Source: Mesostigma viride
Taxonomy: Eukaryota; Streptophyta; Mesostigmatophyceae; Mesostigmatales; Mesostigmataceae
Assembly: GCA_009746045.1 (NCBI GenBank)
Contig: RPFO01000516.1
Span: 1-64,000, forward strand
DNA: 64,000 bases
Direction: 5' to 3'
Made by a program: the position numbers and the translations under genes
Shown here: positions 32,543 through 41,601 of the stretch, piece by piece
Layout: each line of letters opens with the position of its first letter
Position numbering within the stretch: the stretch's first letter is position 1
The notes under the pieces: generated by a model
Database searches by the model: none
What the model saw: the letters and a program-made list of their open reading frames with translations, nothing else
What the model was told of the DNA's origin: nothing

Positions 32543-33554
32543 ATAGGGGTTGGCGTGCAACTTCCTCACGTAGTGTGGGGAATAATAGGCGGTCGGGTTT
32601 AAGTGCCATAAAGCCTTGCCATATACGAGCCCAGTACCAAGGAAGACCTCTGGTGAGCTTCGGGGAGGGGAGGCGAGCAGTAAGCAGTGCGGCTCCAGAG
32701 TGCCAGGAAATACCATTGGAGTGATGAGTAAGACGTGAGAGGGTTACACGTGCCAGAAGACATCCAGGGTGGGTGTTGACACCAATGTGGGCAGAGATAA
32801 CTTGTTTGGCATACACAGACCATAAACGCCATTGCATATTGTGTAAGCCTAGTCCTCCAAGAGGCCACGGCATAAAAGACATTGACTCTCTGATCCATCC
32901 GTGTACCTGGCGGCTGAGATCGCTCGATTTTTTCCAAACAAAGTTATGCCCCAGTCGTTGAATAAGAGACACGGTGTGTTCATCCGGTGGGTGGGCCTGA
33001 CCGAAGTACAGCAGCTTGGAGAACAGCAGCTGGTTCGTAACGAGGACCTTGCCCCGGAGGCTGAGGCGGTGTACGCCAGCCCAGCGGTTGGCCACCTGTT
33101 GTACACCAGTAAGTTTGCCCAGTTGTTGTGATTCGTCGTATAAAAAGGTTTTGACTTCCAATAACCTCCCTTCGGCTGTCCGACCGATAGGGCAGTTATG
33201 CAAAAGGTGGTATCCTCCTGGCGGGACCCATGTCACCGCCAGGTTAGTAGGTTGGAGAGTCGGGTTGGTTGTTCTGCCAATATGCAAGCCCGTGGACTTT
33301 TGCACGTTGCAGCGTTGTTGGGAGGCGGTACAGTATGTAGATATGTTCTCAAGCACAGCATCAACATCACGCAGGGAGGTGCAAATGTTAGTAGTGTCAT
33401 CGGCGTAAGCAGTTTGAAACAGACCACGTGTGTGGTGAGGGAGGGGGTAGCCTTGAATACGGCTGTCCTGTTGATGAAGAAAGAAGAGGCCAGCGTGAGC
33501 GAGCAGAAAGAGAAGGGGAGAGAGACAGTCGCCTTGTGGGAGAGAGCGTGTGCT
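32543..33554 (-). pseudogene. LINE ORF2 reverse transcriptase palm and thumb
   Basis: Contains GDCLSPLLF (palm), TAYADDTTNI at about 33390-33410 (the YADD box) and VQKSTGLHIG. The post-RT GRTAEGRLLEVKTFLYDES and GGLGLHNMQWRLWSVYAKQ segments follow. Frame changes near 33540 and 33380 break the protein. It ends at the target site of the nested 1775-bp element. Confidence 0.82.
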
Positions 33555-33559
33555 ATGGC

Positions 33560-34141
33560 CTATTGGGATTTATGTCCATTAATTAGTAGGTGCCAAGTGA
33601 GGGATTTGATCATGCCTAGACTGACCTTAATAAGTTTAGGTCCAAATCCAAGCCCGTGTAGTATAGCCTCGAGGTATTTCCAACATATGCGGTCGAATGC
33701 CTTTTCAAAATCCCAAAATAAAATAAGACCTATAATATTGTTGCGCCATGCGTCATCAACAATGTCCATGATCATGGTGATGCTGTCGCTGATGTGTAGG
33801 TTGGACCTGAATCCAACTTGTTCCGGGCCGATCAGATTATCTAGTACACTGTAGAAACGGCGTTGCAAGAGTTTGCTGGCTAGTTTGTAAGGGACTGTGA
33901 GCATGCGAATGGGTCTATAATTTTTCCAACTTGTTTTATCCCCTTTTTTGTGTAAGAGGATGAGGATTGTTTCCGACCACTGGCCCACAACAGTTTCGGT
34001 GTTCCAGATTTCCAGGATGCATTGGTATAGATCCCTGCCTATGAGGGGCCAGAACGTTTTAAAAAACTCTACTGGAAGGCCATCTGCACCAGGTGCGCTA
34101 CCGGTTTTGAGATGTTGGAGTGCTAGAGATGTTTCTTCCAT
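33560..34141 (-). pseudogene. LINE ORF2 reverse transcriptase fingers
   Basis: Carries LKTGSAPGADGLPVEFFKTF, LLHKKGDKTSWKNYRPIRML, GPEQVGFRSNLHISD and ILFWDFEKAFDRICW. These are the ordered fingers and palm motifs of L1-type reverse transcriptases, the last with the first catalytic Asp region (FDFEKAFD-like). It ends at a stop after NGHKSQ and continues in another frame in the next segment. Confidence 0.88.
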
Positions 34142-34155
34142 AGTGGGGCTGGCGT

Positions 34156-35559
34156 CTAGTAGAGCTTGTTGTGACGGAGAGAGGCGGTGGGGAATTGCAT
34201 CGAGGATTTTTTGTGTGGCTGTATTTGCAGAGGGGTCGGGTTCTGTCCGGAACAGGGTGGAGAAAAAAGCATGTCCAGATTGTAGGATGTCTTGGGGGTG
34301 GTATGGGTGCCAGTCTCGTCTGTAATTTCTGTGATGGTGGTTTGTGAGCGCGGGGGTGGGATAAATGCAAAGAATTCCTTATTCATTCGTTCACCCTTGA
34401 CATGCCACCATGTATTTTCCACATCTAGGGCTTCTGCGTGGCGTTCAAGGCGTAGCTTATCCATCTCAGTCTGGCACAGTTGCAGTCGTGTTAACTCGTG
34501 CGGGGCTAGGCGGGGTTTGGATTGCAACATAGTAATAACGCGTTTGTAGTAATTGTAGTCTTTGCCTTTTATGCGGCGTTGTTCTAGATCGTAGGCCTTA
34601 GAGGAGTCAAGGATGTGCGAGAGGCATGCTTGCATCCAGAGAGTAGTGCTTGGGTATTCTACTTGCTTGGTTTTCCAGTCCCGCCATTGTTCTCGGACTA
34701 GGGAGCGAAAGGCGGGGTCAGCCAGCAGCTTTTTATTGAGGCGAGGGACGCCTGGTCCTCTGGGGGGGCTGGAGTGATACACCATGGTGAGAAGGCAGGG
34801 GTAGTGATCAGAAAAAACTGTGGAGCGTATGACCTCTGCGTGACAAATGAGGGATGCCCAAAAAGGTGACATAAATATGTAGTCTAGACGGCTAGTGATG
34901 CGGGTGCCCTGACGAGTGGACTCTCGAGTATGCAGATGGTCGCGAGGTTTGATAACATCCTGTAGTGAGAGGCGTGTGAGGTGGTTGGCTAACGAGGTCG
35001 TCTCAAGCCCAAGGCCATGGTCTAGGTCAACATTAAAGTCACCCATTAGTATGACCTCATGAGATTGGTCCAGGAGGGGGGCAACCATAGCAAACAAATC
35101 ATCAAAAAATTTTATACGGTCAGAGTGTTCGTTGGGGGCATATACCGATATAATATAGCCAGTCTTACCGCCCCAGGAGATGCATTGCCGGGTCCAGCGA
35201 CCCTGCCATGTGTTGGGAGCAGTATCTGTGTGCTGGGCCCATGGGTGCAGTTGAACATGAGGGTGTGGCGGACGTCGATATTGTAGCAATGCAGTGCCTC
35301 CACTAGTCCCCCGTGCCCATGCCCATCTGCGTTCCATGTCTGGGGTGCGTCTTGTAAAGGATTGTAGCGCTTTGGCGTCTATTCCAGGAAATTTATGTTC
35401 TTGTAGGCCTACCCAGATTTCATGAGATGGGCCGACATAGGGTTGGGTGATACTGGCTAGTTGTGCCTGGAGCGCAGATATTTTAGACTGTCCCTGGGTG
35501 CGAACACCATAAGTATTTAAACCCTGAACGTTCCAAGATATTATAGTAAGTTGACTCAT
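34156..35559 (-). CDS. LINE ORF2 apurinic-type endonuclease domain
   Basis: Starts MSQLTIISWNVQGLN at ATG 35559, an expected ORF2 start. The APE-type endonuclease residues are in order: SWNVQGLN (Asn), LQEHK (catalytic Glu), SVYAPN, MGDFNVDL (Asp and Asn), SRLDYIF and SDHYPCL (Asp and His). This nicks the target DNA for target-primed reverse transcription. The linker (PRLNKKLLADPAFRSLVREQW and LEQRRIKGKDYNYYKR) matches plant L1-like ORF2. The frame closes at 34156, just before the reverse transcriptase frame, apparently by a small indel. No ORF1 is seen upstream. Confidence 0.9.
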   Translation of the reverse strand: MSQLTIISWNVQGLNTYGVRTQGQSKISALQAQLASITQPYVGPSHEIWVGLQEHKFPGIDAKALQSFTRRTPDMERRWAWARGTSGGTALLQYRRPPHPHVQLHPWAQHTDTAPNTWQGRWTRQCISWGGKTGYIISVYAPNEHSDRIKFFDDLFAMVAPLLDQSHEVILMGDFNVDLDHGLGLETTSLANHLTRLSLQDVIKPRDHLHTRESTRQGTRITSRLDYIFMSPFWASLICHAEVIRSTVFSDHYPCLLTMVYHSSPPRGPGVPRLNKKLLADPAFRSLVREQWRDWKTKQVEYPSTTLWMQACLSHILDSSKAYDLEQRRIKGKDYNYYKRVITMLQSKPRLAPHELTRLQLCQTEMDKLRLERHAEALDVENTWWHVKGERMNKEFFAFIPPPRSQTTITEITDETGTHTTPKTSYNLDMLFSPPCSGQNPTPLQIQPHKKSSMQFPTASLRHNKLY

Positions 35560-36451
35560 AAGTTAGTAGAAGGGGAGAGAATGCAGAAGGATGCGAGCGT
35601 TGGCGTACCTCTCATGCCTTGGAAGACGACGCACGCGCCCGCTTGGTTGCGTCGGCTGTGGTGACCGTTGGCTGCGCCCGTTTGGCCGAGGGGTCGTCCT
35701 GCGCTGTCGCTTCCTCGAGAGAGCCAGTTGAGGAGGGCATCATGTCGAGATCATGGGGTAGGACCGGCAGCCGTGCCGCCGGAGCAGGTATGACAACGAG
35801 GACAACAGGAGCAATAAAGAGTTAGATAGCGAAAAAAGGTGTCCCATTCCAGGGGTTATGCTGGGGGGAAGCCTGCATTGCACCATCCGTGACTGCAATG
35901 TCAGGTTGGGTCTGTATCGGGTGTCATGGTGACTTCCGGTCACCGAGTTATGCGAGAGCCTGTTCCTCAGCAGGATCGCATGGTTAAAGGTGTAAAGGGT
36001 GAGTAGAAACAGCACTACCAGGAAGCGTCCAGCTTCCTGAGCTGTTCTACCACTATTCCAGGTCCATTTGTAGGAGCCAACTTTTTCGGGGAAATGGGTA
36101 TATTTTATTAGCCAATTATGGACCAAAGAGGTGAGAGGGGAAATGAGTATCAGCGAATCCTAATGAAGGTGGGCACACACACGTGTGGCGGTGACAGGTG
36201 AAAGGCAAGGAGCCAACTTTTATTAGCCAAGGTCCGCAAGGTCAAGGTCTTACAGTATAAAAACTCGCAGCAGTTCAGCAAGACACTCGTACTTTGGTGA
36301 GTCCTGGAATAGCACAGCCCTGACTCCTGACTCCTGAGCCCAACAATGAGCCGTAGGTACTGATTACTGCAGTCGATACGTGGTACCTAACGATATTCCT
36401 ATTGGTTAATAAAAAATACCCATTTACCCGGAAAGTAGGTAAGTACTTACA

Positions 36452-36759
36452 TAAATTGCAAACAGCAGAAAATGTTTTCAGCAGACGACATGACAAAGGC
36501 TGGCATGACAAAGGCTGGGCGCGGCGTTCGGACGTAACAACGTTGAGGCAGGCCAGGGGCAGGCACGTAAAAACACGGGCAACGGGCCATGGGCCACGGG
36601 CCGCGCGTCGGCCGTCGGCCCAGCCATTCCTGCATTATAGGAACGTCATGCCAGCCTATGCCAGCCTTTGTCATGCCGTTGTTACGCCCGAACGCCGCGC
36701 CCAGCCTTTGTCATGCCAGTCATCGTCTGCTGAAAACAGATTCTGCTGTTTACAATTTA
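36452..36759. mobile_element. 308-bp foldback MITE
   Basis: The two arms (about 36452-36535 and 36675-36759) are inverted repeats of about 80 bp with a few mismatches. They include AAACAGCAGAA, GTTTTCAGCAGACGA, GACAAAGGCTGG and GCGCGGCGTTCGG. The spacer is GC-rich (GGGCCATGGGCCACGGGCCG). No coding potential. It lies 0.5 kb upstream of SufE. Confidence 0.78.
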
Positions 36760-36809
36760 CTCCATATCAAGTAACGTGCGTGTTTGCAACTTGCCCGTTG
36801 AAACTCTAC

Positions 36810-37002
36810 GGCGGAGCCAATTTTCGGAAGAACCTCACCCTTATGCTTGCAAATTCGGGACAAATTCGGTGGATGTATGTATGTATGGATGGATGGATTG
36901 ACGGATTTTCATCCCCTATTCCTATGTTTTCTCACGTGTACGGCCTTATAAGCTTCGCCAATTCTGGCGAACCTAACGGTTCTTCCGAAAATTGGCTCCG
37001 CC
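36810..37002. mobile_element. 193-bp MITE next to SufE
   Basis: Perfect 25-bp inverted ends begin GGCGGAGCCAATTTTCGGAA (36810-36834, inverted 36978-37002). The core has a (GGAT)n-like stretch. No convincing target duplication was found. The open frame of SufE extends back to this element but has no ATG before 37289. Confidence 0.8.
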
Positions 37003-37288
37003 AGATAAATTATTTCGTTCCCTTCCTGTTCCCATCGCCTCACAGCAACTCATTTTTTGCCCACGTGCATTCAAAGGCCACGAAAGTCCAAGCCACCAAG
37101 TCCTGGCTTATGTTATATTGGAAAGTAAGATAAGGCATTGTCAAGCCTTTCCTATTGGTACAAGGGTAGAAGCAAAACTTTCTCTTCAGAAATATTTCCT
37201 GGTACAACAGACAGGCAAGAGTCAGGTGTGCCGTGTCTGTCTCCAAGCGGAACCTCGGCTTACAGCTGTAGCCTTGCAGCTTGTCACA

Positions 37289-37966
37289 ATGATGCGTACA
37301 GGGACGGCTATCCGTGCTAGCTTGGCATCTCCATGGTGTGTCGAAGCAAAAATGTCTGCAGCGTCGTCGGTCCGCGGATGCCGCCCATACTCCGCCGTCT
37401 CCCGTGAATCTTGCCGGCAAAGCTTGAAAATTTCACTGACCGCCCCGCTTAAAAGCCGCATGAACTACACTGCGCTGTCGACGCGCAGGTCATGCTCGTC
37501 GAATCGTGTGACGATGATGACCCAGGACGTCGAAGACCTGCCAGAGGCGCTGCAGGCCATTGTCCGAGGTTTCCAAATGGTGCCAGACCCCATGGAGCGC
37601 TACAAGCAGCTCCTTTTCTACGCCTCCAAGCTTCCGCCCATGCCCGACGAAGACCATGTAGAAGAGAACAAAGTCAAGGGATGTGTGTCCCAAGTTTGGG
37701 TAAAACCCCGGATGGAGGACGGGAAGGTGTACTTCACCGCGGACTCTGACTCGCAGCTCACGAAAGGACTGGCCGCACTTCTTGTCAAGGGCTTCAGCGG
37801 CGCAAAGCCCGAAGAAATCGTCCGCGTCACGCCTGACTTCATCCAGATGCTGGGATTGAAGCAAAGTCTCAGCCCATCCCGTAGTAATGGCTTCCTTAAC
37901 ATGCTGAAACTGATGCAGAAGAAAACAGTGGAGCTATATATGGCTACACAAAAGGACACGGCTTAA
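37289..37966 (+). CDS. SUFE: SufE-type cysteine desulfurase activator, plastid
   Basis: 225 residues from the first in-frame ATG (MMRTGTAIRA). SufE accepts persulfide sulfur from the desulfurase SufS/NFS2 and boosts its activity in plastid Fe-S cluster assembly. Residues 1-77 are rich in Ser, Arg and Ala with few acids, a likely chloroplast transit peptide. The SufE fold follows: LPEALQAIVRGFQMVPDPME, RYKQLLFYASKLPPMPDE, then VKGCVSQVWV with the sulfur-accepting Cys132. Next come FTADSDSQLTKGLAALLVKG and VTPDFIQMLGL. It lacks the C-terminal BolA domain of Arabidopsis SUFE1, so it resembles a single-domain form. No intron is needed. The frame is open back to 36992 without a Met, so an upstream exon is possible but not required. 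Confidence 0.93.
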   Translation: MMRTGTAIRASLASPWCVEAKMSAASSVRGCRPYSAVSRESCRQSLKISLTAPLKSRMNYTALSTRRSCSSNRVTMMTQDVEDLPEALQAIVRGFQMVPDPMERYKQLLFYASKLPPMPDEDHVEENKVKGCVSQVWVKPRMEDGKVYFTADSDSQLTKGLAALLVKGFSGAKPEEIVRVTPDFIQMLGLKQSLSPSRSNGFLNMLKLMQKKTVELYMATQKDTA

Positions 37967-38654
37967 ATGCGTTCACCTGGCCCATCGCTGTTTTCGGCAT
38001 CGTGACAGCCTGCCCTTTTCCCTTAGCCATTGTCCCGAATCACAGATTTTGTTGGCATTGTCTGTACCACGTGCGTCCACGTGATCCAGGAATTGTTGTC
38101 TCGCTTAATATAGCACTTTTGGTCCGCATCTGGGAAAATGCTTCGAGGATGAGGACAGATGGGCTTGACATTTTGAGGCTAATAGTTCATGATAAGTGTG
38201 AATATCGCTTATTAACTTATACTGGCGCAATATCTCATGTATTCCGGGGAAAAATGGCATTATAATTACAGATTCCTGGCAAAGGAGTACTTGCACGCAA
38301 ATTGTTGGTATAAGAAGTGCTTTGATTGAGTATGGCGCCCATGCTGGCCTGCTAGAGGATATGGGTCACATTGCCAAAACATGCTTGTGATTTAGGCCAT
38401 GCATGATGAGCCTGACTTTGCGGTAGTCCGGCTGACATGATCGATATGCAATTCATACATGACTGTGGTCTCTTTGATACATGACTGTGTGTTTGATTTT
38501 TCTGCGTGCATGCACCGATGGTGGCCTGATCCAATCGATCATTCCGGATCGATCATTTCTGGCCGCCTACGCTGGTTGTCTTATATATTGCCAATTGTCG
38601 ACAATCTGCATGCATGCATTTTTTTTACACGTGGCAATCAATTAATAAGCACGT
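37967..38654. other. SufE 3' flank, no gene seen
   Basis: AT-richer DNA with an ACACGTG word, GATCGATCATTCCGGATCGATCATT near 38540 and GCATGCATGCATTTTTTTT near 38610. It probably holds the SufE 3' UTR, but I could not fix a poly(A) signal. Confidence 0.4.
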
Positions 38655-38755
38655 GATTTTTTTAAAAAAAATTAGAACGCGATATACTGCGTTGTGAGCT
38701 ATTTATAGAACACGTCATAACATCTAGGGAATATTTTTTTCATGGTCATGTGTAT
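38655..38755 (+). mobile_element. fragment of deletion derivative of the 8.92-kb element, left part
   Basis: AATTAGAACGCGATATACTG and TTTTTTTCATGGTCATGTGT match 16355-16455. The match resumes at 41602 after an insert. TGGTCATGTGTAT is present at 38743-38755 and 41602-41614, a 13-bp duplication made when the intervening ORF1-type elements inserted. Confidence 0.75.
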
Positions 38756-38779
38756 TAATTAAAAAAGCTAGTCGAGGAC

Positions 38780-39114
38780 ATGGGGGGCCTAGGCCTCTCC
38801 GTGATTTGGAAGAAGATGATGGACAAGGCCAAGTGGGCCCAGGTCATAGAGGACAACGAGCCCCCCCCAGTGGGGAAGCGCCCGCGTGTGCAATCCCGCG
38901 GCCGGGAGGCACGCCAGATAGCTCCCCCTAGGGCAGCGTGCCTAGATAGATGTTGTAGTTAGAATGCTGCTAGATAGATGTAGTATGTAGCCAATGTAGA
39001 TAGATTAGACCGGTAGGAATGCTTGCACCCATCCATCCATCCATCGGGGTTAATGCTCCGTGACTCCCCAACGGGAGCACGAGTCTAATTAATTAATTAA
39101 TTAATTAATTAATT
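38780..39114 (+). mobile_element. 5'-truncated ORF1-only family member, 3' end
   Basis: A short frame (GGLGLSVIWKKMMDKAKWAQ, 38780-38962) precedes an untranslated segment, a CCAT repeat and the family's terminal hairpin (39053-39080) with a long (TAAT)n tail (39085-39114). The protein fragment does not match the other copies, so it may belong to another member type. Confidence 0.45.
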
Positions 39115-39443
39115 AGGAACATAACTCCGTTGGGAGTGTATGTAGCACATATCCCAGAGAGGGGGCAATATGGCTTTTAATACATTCTAAGCTACTTCCT
39201 GCAAGGGTGGGAATGTAAACGACACTTGCTCTAGGTGCACCAAGGGCACCTGCACCCCCCAGAGTCTCAAGCAACACCCAACTAAGGGGAGCCTGTCATG
39301 GGGGGTGAAGATCATCATCAAGGAGACAATCATGGCTATACAAGAGCTAGGGCATGGCGTCTCAGCAGAGAGTGACTCCCTGCATGGGCACTGCACAGTG
39401 AAATAAAGCTAGGCATCATCTGGAACATGCGCCCTGATCAAGC

Positions 39444-39824
39444 ATGCTGTTTCCGGCCCCAGCCCAGCATGCCGGCTCCCAGCCCAACCCACTCGCCATC
39501 GTCCTTGCCCAGCCGTCTGGGCCTGCCAACCCACCGCCAGCAAACCCATCGCCCAGCGCCTCGCCCGAGCCCAAGAAACCCTGCCACGAACCCAAATGGC
39601 GAAAGTACCTACCAGATTACGAACGCTTTTCTTTCACCAACTGGCTGGAACTGACCAAAGACGAATGCGCCGAAATAGTGCGTTTCTTATCACAGGAACG
39701 CAAGCTCCATGGGGCCGTAGGGCCCATCCCCGCCGACGACCTGGAGGCGTTCCTTGCCGGCCAGGCCAGAGCTCCACCACCGCACCGCCATCATGTGCAG
39801 CTACTTCTGGACAGCTACCTATGA
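39444..39824 (+). CDS. ORF1a of ORF1-only element (Pro-rich)
   Basis: 126 residues. The N-terminal half is Pro/Ser/Ala-rich (NPPPANPSPSASPEPKKP), then WRKYLPDYERFSFTNWLELT and ECAEIVRFLSQERKLHGAVG, which looks folded. The SASPEPK signature recurs at 44260-44300 and 9295-9320. The in-frame start is weak (the first codons are not ATG in every reading), and the true ATG may be 39468 or nearby. The stop TGA (39822-39824) overlaps the next ATG (39821-39823). Function unknown; it may be an accessory or RNA-packaging region. Confidence 0.5.
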   Translation: MLFPAPAQHAGSQPNPLAIVLAQPSGPANPPPANPSPSASPEPKKPCHEPKWRKYLPDYERFSFTNWLELTKDECAEIVRFLSQERKLHGAVGPIPADDLEAFLAGQARAPPPHRHHVQLLLDSYL

Positions 39825-40797
39825 GCACAATTGTCGCCAGGATCCGCACCCCAGCCCAGCCTGTGCGGCCGACAGCCACATCGGCTTCCTCCCTCTGCAA
39901 GGATGACATCCGAGCAGTGCTGGAGGAGCACGTGACCTGGCCGTTGGCCGAGAAGCTGACCTCGCTGAACACCACGCTCAACACGGTGGAGGCCCAGGTC
40001 TCCAATGTGGAAACCAAGGTCGTCCACAAGCTACAACCCCAGTTCACGGCGCTGCACACCGCGGCGCAGGCATCTGAAACGCACGCTGCACTTGTCTCTC
40101 GCCTCAACCAGGTGGAGGGCAAGTGCGGCGTGCTCATGAAGAAGCTTGAAGCCATCACCGCTCACACCGAGGCCCTGGCCTCACAGGTCCCAAAGATAGC
40201 GGAGCAGACGGCCACCATCGCATCCCAGCCACCCCGGCTGGATGCTGGCGACCTCCCGCCCCTCTCCTATGCGGACCTGCTGCGGTCAGCGACCGCCTCC
40301 ACCACCGACGCCATCGCCACGAAGCTCCAGGAGCTGGAGGACCACCGCCAGGCCAACCAACGGGAGGCCACCGACCGCGCTCGCCGCGAGTGCCGAGTGG
40401 TGCTGCGTCGTTTCCCCCAGAAGCCAGGTGAGACGTCAACCTCCCTTGCCCGGACGAGCTCAAGGACCAGCTCCTTACCCTCATGGGCCTGGTAGGGGAG
40501 GTAGAACTGCGTGGGTGTCACCGCCTTCCCCACTCACGGGACAAGGCGGCTCCCCCACCAGTTCTGCTCACCTTCCCCTCCCGTGAGGACAAGCAGCGGT
40601 TCCTCTCTCGTCGCAAGCGGTTGCACGACCTCACCTGGACGCTGGACGACGACCTGACCCCCGCTCAGCAGCAGCAGCGACGCGACCTGTGGCCGGAGTA
40701 CCTCCGCCACAAGCAGGACCCCCAGAAGCCCAAGGTGTACTGGAGGGGCGGGGACCTGATCATCAACCACAAGATGTGGACGCCCCCCGCGGGCTAG
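39821..40797 (+). CDS. ORF1b, L1 ORF1p-like RNA-binding protein
   Basis: Starts MSTIVARIRTPAQ. Residues 30-115 form a long coiled coil (DDIRAVLEEHVTWPLAEKLT, LNTTLNTVEAQVSNVETKVV and on), the trimerisation region of ORF1p-type proteins. The RRM-like domain begins RECRVVLRRFPQKPGE. A 2-base insertion at about 40447 (CCCGGACG against CCGACG in the 13.9-kb copy) shifts frame. The protein then goes on from 40483: VGEVELRGCHRLPHS, a strand PPVLLTFPSREDKQRFL, and a C-terminal domain TPAQQQQRRDLWPEYLRHK ending YWRGGDLIINHKMWTPPAG. The order coiled coil, RRM, CTD is that of L1 ORF1p. Confidence 0.72.
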
Positions 40798-41209
40798 ACT
40801 AGCTAATAGCCCTAGCTTGTATCCATTGGTTGTCACTGCCGCCATGGCAGCCATGCTTAGAATGTTTGCCTAGCCGTGCCAACATACCTAGTCACGTGCA
40901 CCGCTAACCCACGGTACACAACCAGCCATGTAGCCTTAGCTTAGTCCTTGTTGTACAGCCATGCTACGTCTTGGCTATGATCAGTTTACTCGCCCACGCT
41001 CCATGTTATGACATGCTCACATGGGTCTTATTGCACCCACAGACTGCCGGATCGTTAGCGTGTCCGTTTAGCTAGCGTGCCCGAATGCAGCTGTGGCATG
41101 CCTTTGGCATGAAGGAGACTGGGGGTCTCTGCCCTTTCTCCTGTTGTGCACACACAGGGATTAAAAGCACTTCGGTGCTCCGTGACTCCCCAACGGGAGC
41201 ACGAGTTTA

Positions 41210-41601
41210 ATTAATTAATTAATTAATTCCGGCCCCACCGTCTAGGTCATCTAGTCGCTCTACACGTAAGCCAGCCATAATTTCAATGCACAAGGCTACA
41301 CATTTCCATCACCATTCATCTTCATCATCCTGAACGACTCGAACACGCGGACAAGATAACGGCAGGCTCGAGCTACCATGGTCCGGATTCTCCCGATTTC
41401 TGGCCTGCGCTGGTTGTCTCCTTGATCATCTGGAGTGTGGCACATCATAGGCACACATGTACATCATTAAAAATGCTAGGCATCAGCTGGTGTAGTGCCT
41501 GTAGTAGGCGTGCATGTACAAGGCCACGGTCTAACTACTATTCTACACTACTGCTGCTGTATTCCCCTAAGCTGGGGCGTCTGGAGTCGCTGGGGCCGCG
41601 G
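41210..41601 (-). mobile_element. inverted 5'-truncated ORF1-only fragment
   Basis: On the minus strand it starts in the C-terminal codons of ORF1 (CAGCGACTCCAGACGCCCCA, as at 47360). It then passes AGTAGTGTAGAATAG, GTACATGTGTGCCTATGATG, the GGAGACAACCAGCGC leader-type block and a tRNA-like A-box region (CCGTCTAGGTCATCTAGTCG). It meets the plus-strand element tail-to-tail at the (TAAT)n tract. Confidence 0.6.

Larger units (their letters stand above)
29287..36203 (-). mobile_element. near full-length L1-like LINE
   Basis: GGCAAGGAGCCAACTTTT occurs at 29269-29286 and 36204-36221, an 18-bp target duplication. A third, shorter copy (AGGAGCCAACTTTTT) at 36072-36086 is followed by a LINE 3'-end-like segment (CGGGGAAATGGGTATATTTT). 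A second, very short LINE insertion at the same site is therefore likely. Order on the minus strand: leader 36071-35560, endonuclease, reverse transcriptase, zinc-binding C-terminus, 3' UTR. A 1775-bp element splits it at 30768-32542. Without that insert the LINE is about 5 kb. Confidence 0.88.
39115..41228 (+). mobile_element. best-preserved ORF1-only non-LTR element
   Basis: Begins right after the (TAAT)n tail of the previous member with AACATAACTCCGTTGGGAGT. It has a 330-bp leader, two adjoining reading frames that make an ORF1p-like protein, a 370-bp 3' region, the GTGCTCC/GGAGCAC hairpin (41175-41202) and a (TAAT)n tail (41206-41228). At 2.1 kb it has no endonuclease or reverse transcriptase, so it depends on a partner LINE. 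Confidence 0.7.

Noticed and set aside
36992..37288. N-terminal extension of SufE back to 36992
   Set aside because: No ATG occurs in this part of the frame, and its first codons lie inside a MITE end. The ATG at 37289 gives a sensible transit peptide.
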